In this document: positions 6,906 to 11,184 of the stretch, piece after piece
Layout of the letters: every line of letters starts with the position of its first letter
Position numbering within the stretch: position 1 is the first letter of the stretch
Assembly: GCA_902462015.1 (NCBI GenBank)
Contig: CABPZV010000058.1
Coordinates: 1-11,184, forward strand
DNA: 11,184 nucleotides
Reading direction: 5' to 3'
Source of the DNA: an uncultured Eubacteriales bacterium
GTDB taxonomy: Bacteria; Bacillota; Clostridia; Oscillospirales; CAG-272
The notes under the pieces: generated by a model
The model's database searches: none
The model's input: only the letters and a program-made list of their open reading frames with translations
What the model was told of the DNA's origin: nothing
Made by a program: the position numbers and the translations under genes

Positions 6906-6936
6906 CTGTTTCTTCAACCTTTCGATTCAACAAAAG

Positions 6937-6990
6937 TCAATACTGAGTCATGAGGCCTTCGGCGGACTGTACTCGCCGCAGACGCTCCAT
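6937..6990 (-). CDS. Possible 17-residue small ORF between ybeY and prfA
   Basis: An ATG at 6990 opens a 17-codon frame (MERLRRVQSAEGLMTQY) ending in TGA 19 nt before the prfA ribosome-binding sequence. AAGG lies 5 nt upstream of the ATG, inside the last codons of ybeY, which is a better-spaced SD than most larger genes here have. It could be a leader or coupling peptide, or chance. I know no homologue. Confidence 0.25.
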   Translation of the reverse strand: MERLRRVQSAEGLMTQY

Positions 6991-6992
6991 AT

Positions 6993-7565
6993 TTACCTTG
7001 TAATTCCCATTGCCTCAAGAATATCTCTCTGTCTGTCAAACATAATTTGCTCGTCATCATCGCTTGTTACATGGTCGTAGCCAAGAAGATGAAGAACCGA
7101 ATGCACACAGAGAAAAGCAATTTCACGCCGAAGCGAATGACCGTAATCACGCGCCTGCATAATCGCGTGGTCAATCGAGATTACAATATCGCCAAGCGGT
7201 ATACATCCGCTCTCATAATCAATGTCATCCGGAGTCGGACAGCCGTCCTCTAACAGCGGAAAAGAAAGAACATCTGTAGATGAATCAATTCCGCGGTACT
7301 TCTTATTAAGGCGATGTATCTGCCTGTCACTTACAATTATTACAGAAACCTCCGCAGGAAACTCCTTAATACACATATGCTCATATTTCAGCGCCGAATA
7401 TACCGCGCGCTTAATAAGCAGCTTTGTCTGAAAATCAATCAGATACCGTCCCTGCCGGTTTTCAACTTTAACCCTGCATCCGCATCCTAAACGTCCTAAA
7501 ACAGAAATTCCGATTTTTTTCATTCTTATTACCTTATTATCTGCACTCCAGATACTCCTTTTCAT
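6993..7565 (-). CDS. ybeY: Endoribonuclease YbeY (rRNA maturation factor)
   Basis: A metal-dependent single-strand endoribonuclease that takes part in 16S rRNA 3'-end maturation and ribosome quality control. The family signature is clear: HSVLHLLGYDH (residues 155-165 from the 7565 start), with three His expected to bind zinc; the usual HG is HS here. The upstream block LNKKYRGIDSSTDVLSFP is also typical. The ATG at 7565 overlaps the phoH stop (TAATG) and has AGG 6 nt upstream. The ATG at 7523 (residue 15) has TAAGG 8 nt upstream and gives 176 residues, closer to the family's usual 150-165. Either could be used; I keep the coupled start. It follows phoH as in many Firmicutes. Confidence 0.93.
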   Translation of the reverse strand: MKRSIWSADNKVIRMKKIGISVLGRLGCGCRVKVENRQGRYLIDFQTKLLIKRAVYSALKYEHMCIKEFPAEVSVIIVSDRQIHRLNKKYRGIDSSTDVLSFPLLEDGCPTPDDIDYESGCIPLGDIVISIDHAIMQARDYGHSLRREIAFLCVHSVLHLLGYDHVTSDDDEQIMFDRQRDILEAMGITR

Positions 7566-8551
7566 TAATTTCCTGCAGTACCTTTTTCATATGCTGTTAT
7601 AATTCTCTGTACCAAACGGTGACGGACAACATCCTTTTCAGTAAAATAATGAAGATTAATTCCCTCAATGCCTCGGAGAATACGCAGCGCCTCAGCAAGT
7701 CCGGACTGCTTTCCCTCCGGCAAATCGGTCTGAGTTATGTCGCCGGTTACTATAATTTTAGAGTTAAATCCAAGACGCGTAAGAAACATTTTCATCTGCT
7801 CCCGTGTAGTGTTCTGCGCCTCGTCAAGTATGATAAATGAATCACTCAAAGTGCGTCCGCGCATATATGCAAGCGGAGCAACCTCAATTGTTCCGCGTTC
7901 AATATATTTCATACATGTCTCAGAGCCTAACATATCGTAAAGCGAGTCATAAAGAGGGCGCAGATACGGATCGATTTTGCTCTGCAGATCTCCGGGCAGA
8001 TACCCCAGCCGCTCCCCAGCTTCTACCGCCGGACGCGTCAAAATAATTTTGCTCACCGTCTTTTTCCGCAGCGCGTCGACGGCAAGCGCAACGGCAAGAT
8101 ATGTCTTTCCTGTACCGGCAGGGCCAACCCCAAAAACAATAGTATTATCCCTTATTGCACCGACATATCTTTTCTGCCCTGCTGTCTTTGCCTTAACCGG
8201 TTTCCCCCGGGTAGTCACACATATACATTCCGAGCTGAAACCGCTCAGTTCGTCCTCCTTGCCTTCTTTTACCATGTCGATCACATAATGAAGACTCTGA
8301 TCGTTTATTCCCTCTCCGGGAGACACCATTCTGCACAGATACTCAAGCGCGGTAGCTGCACGTCCCACAGATTCCTCGTCCCTGCCCTCTACAATCAAAG
8401 TATTTCCCGCAGTTTCCTCCGAATCCTCACTCCGTACCGCAACCCCAAAGGCGTTTTCAAGCTCCTTTATATTTCTGTCAAGTACACCGAACACCGCCCC
8501 AGTCTGCTCGGCACTGTCCGTGTTGAGCGTCCTTTTTATAAGTCCTTCCAT
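7565..8551 (-). CDS. phoH: PhoH-like ATPase (PhoL)
   Basis: A P-loop ATPase related to the N-terminal half of superfamily 1 helicases, probably acting in RNA metabolism next to YbeY. The protein has 328 residues. The N-terminal region (about 1-80) resembles the small KH-like domain of clostridial and bacillar PhoH proteins. Walker A is GPAGTGKT (143-150) and Walker B is FIILDEAQNTT (239-249). The family-specific LTRPAVEAGERLGYLPGD (171-188) and VTGDITQTDLP (268-278) are present. The ATG at 8551 is preceded by AGAGG at 14 nt. A 12-bp palindrome TTAAGGCCTTAA lies at 8576-8587 in the gap after yqfD. The stop overlaps the ybeY start by one base, so the two are likely coupled. Confidence 0.95.
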   Translation of the reverse strand: MEGLIKRTLNTDSAEQTGAVFGVLDRNIKELENAFGVAVRSEDSEETAGNTLIVEGRDEESVGRAATALEYLCRMVSPGEGINDQSLHYVIDMVKEGKEDELSGFSSECICVTTRGKPVKAKTAGQKRYVGAIRDNTIVFGVGPAGTGKTYLAVALAVDALRKKTVSKIILTRPAVEAGERLGYLPGDLQSKIDPYLRPLYDSLYDMLGSETCMKYIERGTIEVAPLAYMRGRTLSDSFIILDEAQNTTREQMKMFLTRLGFNSKIIVTGDITQTDLPEGKQSGLAEALRILRGIEGINLHYFTEKDVVRHRLVQRIITAYEKGTAGN

Positions 8552-8635
8552 ATTTTTAAATTAATCCTCTTCCTTTTAAGGCCTTAATATCCCCGAATCA
8601 TCTCATATATCCTGTAAGTTTTTGTAATACCTCGG

Positions 8636-9844
8636 CTAATCCGTCACTGTAAGCGGAACTGTCTGTGCAATATTTTCAACACATCTGATACGACAGCAAA
8701 GGTTATAAAACTGATATCCGTCTTCATCTGTAACTACAGACGCTTCGGTTTCACGCGATATGATTTCCGCATCAGCAAGCTCGGAAGCAATCTTTTCCGC
8801 CATCTCCGCATCGGCAATCAAAGCCGCCTCGGATGAAGTCCGCTGTCTCGTCTCATCGGTATACGGATGATACGAGGTTACGTATTTTGTAACCGGAAGT
8901 ATTATATTTCCGGGAAGAACAATTCTGTCCTCCTCATAATCCTCTTCATAAAGCCTTGACGCGTCAAGAGACGGACTCTTCAGCCTGAGCTTAACAGCAA
9001 AAATTCCAATGTCATACGTCTGCTCCGTCTGCCCGGAATAAACCCTCTCAGTATATTCAAGTGGAACCGATACCGTAAGCTCATGGTATGTTTTAGCCAT
9101 CACTATCCCGTCCGCTCTTACAAAACGGTTGGAAAAATCATTCTTATCCTCAATTACACCGCTTATAAGAAGCTGTCCCTTAACAACGCTGTCTCCGTCA
9201 GTCACAACCGAATCACCATCAAAGGTATTTACATATTCCACGACGCCGTCGTATTTCGAAATTACATTTGCCGGTCCTGAAACATCGCTCTGGCCTTCTC
9301 TATCCATTCTCGGAAGCAGTCTGACCTCAGCCGTTGTACCAAGCATATTTACCGAAACCCATGCAGTATCATCAGCAATCAGCAGATATTTGGTACAGAG
9401 CGAATAAAAGTCAATTCCTGGTATATACGCCCCCACCCTGCAGCCGAGCGAGGATAAATTATCAATTACTTTATCCTTGTCCGTCTCTCCGCTGCTGTAT
9501 ACTTCGATATTCCATATGAACTGAGTAGAAAGCCACATAGTAAATAAGAATATAACTGCCCCTATCAATATTCCGGGACGGCGTCTGTACCGGCTGACCA
9601 GAGCAGGAAAGCCTCTTTCATATATAATATATACCCTTATTCCGTTTTTGTCAAGAAGTGAAATCACCTTCTGCCTGTCGCCGTGTGAAATTTCAGCTTT
9701 GACAGAACCGTCCTCCTCCCGTCCGGTACAGCTGTAAATAATTCCACAGCCGTTCATAAGTCCGAGAGCTGTTTCACCGCAGTCTGCATCAAACCGCAGA
9801 ACATCATGACCTTCAAAAAATTTTAGAAATTTTAAAAACAGCAT
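8636..9844 (-). CDS. yqfD: Sporulation protein YqfD
   Basis: YqfD is a membrane-anchored sporulation protein expressed in the mother cell in Bacillus; its biochemical role is poorly known. The frame extends to a GTG at 9919, but I place the start at the ATG at 9844. GGAG stands 6 nt upstream, and the N-terminus MLFLKFLKFFEG matches the family, giving 402 residues, the usual size of about 400. A cytosolic N-terminal domain (1-85) ends in a basic RYRRRP stretch. One membrane segment follows (about 90-110), with WNIEVYSSGE just after it as is typical. The long C-terminal extracytoplasmic region contains the conserved WVSVNMLGTTAEV. It follows yqfC and precedes phoH, the standard order in Firmicutes. 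The 112-nt gap to yqfC is larger than usual. Confidence 0.93.
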   Translation of the reverse strand: MLFLKFLKFFEGHDVLRFDADCGETALGLMNGCGIIYSCTGREEDGSVKAEISHGDRQKVISLLDKNGIRVYIIYERGFPALVSRYRRRPGILIGAVIFLFTMWLSTQFIWNIEVYSSGETDKDKVIDNLSSLGCRVGAYIPGIDFYSLCTKYLLIADDTAWVSVNMLGTTAEVRLLPRMDREGQSDVSGPANVISKYDGVVEYVNTFDGDSVVTDGDSVVKGQLLISGVIEDKNDFSNRFVRADGIVMAKTYHELTVSVPLEYTERVYSGQTEQTYDIGIFAVKLRLKSPSLDASRLYEEDYEEDRIVLPGNIILPVTKYVTSYHPYTDETRQRTSSEAALIADAEMAEKIASELADAEIISRETEASVVTDEDGYQFYNLCCRIRCVENIAQTVPLTVTD

Positions 9845-9857
9845 ATTAATCTCCATT

Positions 9858-9913
9858 GCCGCAGGCAGCGGCCGAATCGAACATGAAAATATCAATCGCT
9901 GAACCTGTTCAGC
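9858..9913 (-). promoter_or_regulatory. Two hairpins in the yqfC-yqfD gap
   Basis: GCTGAAC/GTTCAGC (9898-9904 and 9907-9913) forms a 7-bp inverted repeat around two bases. GCCGC/GCGGC (9858-9872) forms a 5-bp GC-rich stem with a 5-nt loop, just ahead of the yqfD SD (9854-9851). A smaller GCTT/AAGC arm pair lies at 9943-9953, just after the yqfC stop. They could tune yqfD translation or protect mRNA ends. There is no T tract on the minus strand, so they are not terminators. Confidence 0.4.
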
Positions 9914-9956
9914 ATTCACCGTATTTCAAATCACATATATTTGCTTATTAAGCTTT

Positions 9957-10331
9957 TTATTTCCTGCCGTCAAAGCCGACGGAGTCAATAATACCTGTAA
10001 GCTCTAAAGACTTATTCAGACAGCTTTTTAAAGATAGTCCGCGTCCGGTAACCTCAAGCTCATACTTACCGAGTGAAAGACGTATCATATCTTCACGATA
10101 GCATAGAATTTTTTTGCAGGAGCTGACGTTAAGAGTCATATTATCACTTATAGTTATAACCGTCTCCGGTATAAACGGACTGACAGACTGAGGAAGGTCG
10201 ACCGATTCAAGAAAACGCTGCGAAAACGAGCGTTTTCTTCTTCCACCCGTTTTTTTATTTTCACCTCTGGCGTCTTTTCTAAAAAAGCCGTCTGTATGAG
10301 CGCTTTTTTCTCTCCCGGAATGTTTCTCCAT
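9957..10331 (-). CDS. yqfC: Sporulation protein YqfC (YabP/YqfC family)
   Basis: A small sporulation protein of the YabP/YqfC family, in Bacillus expressed under sigma-E in the mother cell. The protein has 124 residues. The first 35 or so are basic and low-complexity, including GGRRKRSFSQRFLE. Then comes the conserved core: LPQSVSPFIPETVITISDN, the SSCKKILCYREDMIRLSL segment, and the C-terminal ELTGIIDSVGF. The core matches the family pattern of a leucine-proline entry, an I-x-N/S-K strand and a final GxIxxIxF strand. The start is firm: CCTCC on the + strand at 10341-10345 gives GGAGG 9 nt upstream of the ATG. The order yqfC-yqfD-phoH is the standard neighbourhood, but rpsU and yqeY, often found upstream, are replaced by the repeat and a divergent gene. 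Confidence 0.88.
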   Translation of the reverse strand: MEKHSGREKSAHTDGFFRKDARGENKKTGGRRKRSFSQRFLESVDLPQSVSPFIPETVITISDNMTLNVSSCKKILCYREDMIRLSLGKYELEVTGRGLSLKSCLNKSLELTGIIDSVGFDGRK

Positions 10332-10506
10332 TAACTGAATCCTCCGTTTTTAAGCATTATCGTCCGACTGAGGTGCATGTTTTGCTCAGCAGACAAATAT
10401 AAATAAATTAAGACGTCTCCGCCTGTCAGGTCGGTGACTGTTAGTACGCCGTCTAATAATACGTTAGAAGCCATAGACGGCCGGTTGTAATGACTTTTCA
10501 GAAGGG
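10332..10506. other. Upstream region of yqfC, no gene supported
   Basis: A minus-strand frame runs through this stretch from 10549 and overlaps the yqfC start as TAATG. However, its N-terminus lies inside repeat copy 2, its possible starts lack an SD, and the product resembles nothing I know. I read this as the yqfC promoter/leader region. A CATGCA-like sequence at about 10380-10375 could be a sigma-E -10 element, but the match is too weak to claim. Confidence 0.35.
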
Positions 10507-10679
10507 GTTTAAATCGGAGCAACGCTCCTGCGCTTGCGAACGATTGCAACCTACGCAGAGAGCGTTAGCTCCTCAAGGTTTCAGTGGGAGATTATAACTC
10601 CCACTGAAACCTTGAAGTGGAACCTGCCGCCTTAGGAGGCGACCGCCTTAGAAGGCGGGGACATCTGCGTTAGGTTATA
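10507..10679 (+). repeat. Structured repeat, copy 2 (173 nt)
   Basis: Second copy of the element at 1171-1363, in the same orientation, lying between divergent yqfC and the ylbJ-like gene. It differs by three substitutions, one single-base G deletion and loss of 19 nt (1196-1214 of copy 1). The deletion removes most of one hairpin and leaves the neighbouring ones intact. Two of the three substitutions, A10576 and T10612, are opposite each other in the 18-bp hairpin and replace the G1259-C1295 pair of copy 1, so pairing is kept. The closing stem is 10548-10559 with 10664-10676. Identity ends sharply at GTTTAAATC on the left and GGTTATA on the right. Confidence 0.8.
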
Positions 10680-10711
10680 ACCTCTCGCTGAAAACATCAC
10701 ATCACTGGACA

Positions 10712-10725
10712 TTCAATTTATTGAA
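10712..10725. promoter_or_regulatory. Dyad upstream of the ylbJ-like gene
   Basis: TTCAAT and ATTGAA form 6-bp inverted arms around two bases, 23 nt before the strong SD at 10749. It could be an operator or part of the promoter region. No convincing -35/-10 pair was found between the repeat and the gene. Confidence 0.25.
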
Positions 10726-10748
10726 TAGTCTTGTAAATTCATTTTATG

Positions 10749-10758
10749 CGGGGTGATC
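10749..10758 (+). promoter_or_regulatory. Extended Shine-Dalgarno for the ylbJ-like gene
   Basis: GGGGTGATCC matches the extended complement of the 16S rRNA 3' end (GGAGGTGATCC) except for one base. It is the best SD in the window. The in-frame codon at the right distance is ATT (10762), while the only standard in-frame start nearby, GTG at 10753, lies inside the SD itself. Confidence 0.6.
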
Positions 10759-11184
10759 CGGATTAATAACAGTTTTTCGGTCAGCAAACCATCTGCAAAC
10801 ATTTCAAATCAGCTTCCGCTTTTAAAAACGGATTGTCAGAAAAGAAATAAAATAGGTTTTGCGTACATTTTCAAATGTATATTGGCAGTTTCGGCGTTTC
10901 CGGTTCTCGTTATATTTTCTGAAAATGCGGCAATGGCGGCTTCGCAGTCGCTTCAGCTCTGCGTCAGTACAGTAATACCGTCTTTATTTCCGTTTCTCGT
11001 TATCTCCACTCTGATAACCTCCAGCGGAGCAGGCGACGTTATAGGAAAGCTTATATCCGTCCCATTTGAAAGAATTTTCAGAATAGACAAAAGCTGCGCA
11101 GTACTCTTTCTGCTGGGAAATCTCACCGGATATCCAGCCGGCGCAGCAGCTGCGGCAAATCTCGTTATGTCAGGAAGGACAGAT
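10753..11184 (+). CDS. ylbJ: YlbJ-like sporulation integral membrane protein, 5' part (cut by the window end)
   Basis: A membrane protein of the YlbJ/SpmA nucleoside-recognition-domain group, needed in Bacillus for proper spore formation. Only about 144 residues are visible and the frame is open at the window edge. After a polar N-terminus there is a membrane segment (10855-10920: IGFAYIFKCILAVSAFPVLV and following), then VIPSLFPFLVISTLI, then LISVPFERIFRI and LLGNLTGYPAGAAAAA. The PSLFPF, PFERIFR and GYPAGA blocks are typical of YlbJ. The start is uncertain: GTG 10753, ATT 10762 (best spaced from the SD), TTG 10882, or ATG 10933, which is too far in. It diverges from the yqfC operon, with repeat copy 2 between them. 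Pairing with yqfC/yqfD fits a sporulation role. Confidence 0.75.
   Translation, partial: MIRINNSFSVSKPSANISNQLPLLKTDCQKRNKIGFAYIFKCILAVSAFPVLVIFSENAAMAASQSLQLCVSTVIPSLFPFLVISTLITSSGAGDVIGKLISVPFERIFRIDKSCAVLFLLGNLTGYPAGAAAAANLVMSGRTD

Noticed and set aside
6382..7080. 232-residue + strand frame, serine-rich
   Set aside because: It is antisense to prfA and the end of ybeY, and its serine-rich composition is a reading-frame shadow of those genes.
10331..10549. 72-residue minus-strand frame overlapping the yqfC start
   Set aside because: Its first codons lie inside repeat copy 2, none of its start codons has an SD, and the product has no recognisable features. The TAATG overlap with yqfC is not enough.

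Overview
The window reads as chromosomal DNA from a spore-forming, low-to-mid-GC member of the Clostridia. The main evidence is the yqfC-yqfD-phoH-ybeY gene order, the two YqfC/YqfD sporulation proteins, a YlbJ-type sporulation membrane protein at the right edge, and an archaeal/eukaryotic-type prolyl-tRNA synthetase. I cannot name a species.

Layout, left to right. Positions 1-110 hold a + strand terminator for a gene outside the window. A tyrosine recombinase (111-953, minus) follows. Next come the first copy of a structured repeat (1171-1363) and a bidirectional terminator (1387-1427). A minus-strand unit then reads proS, a small AT-rich membrane protein, and a RodA/FtsW-family glycosyltransferase; it is driven by a consensus sigma-A promoter (4687-4715) with a leader of about 190 nt. 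A second minus-strand unit runs yqfC, yqfD, phoH, ybeY, prfA, sua5 (10331 down to 4761). The second repeat copy (10507-10679) lies between yqfC and the divergent, truncated ylbJ-like gene on the + strand (about 10753 to the window end).

The long minus-strand unit combines early sporulation genes (yqfC, yqfD) with translation and RNA housekeeping: PhoH ATPase, YbeY rRNA endonuclease, release factor 1, and the tRNA t6A enzyme Sua5. ProS adds another translation function, and the RodA-like protein contributes to peptidoglycan synthesis.

The most interesting element is the repeat. Two direct copies about 9.3 kb apart fold into the same branched RNA/ssDNA shape, and two of their three substitutions form a compensatory G-C to A-T pair in a long hairpin. 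One copy lacks exactly a 19-nt segment that forms most of a hairpin. A second pattern is that several genes have their AAGG/GAGG ribosome-binding sequence 12-14 nt from the start codon, and the recombinase and sua5 share nearly the same 23-nt initiation region. I found no CRISPR array, tRNA or rRNA gene, and no obvious defence system.
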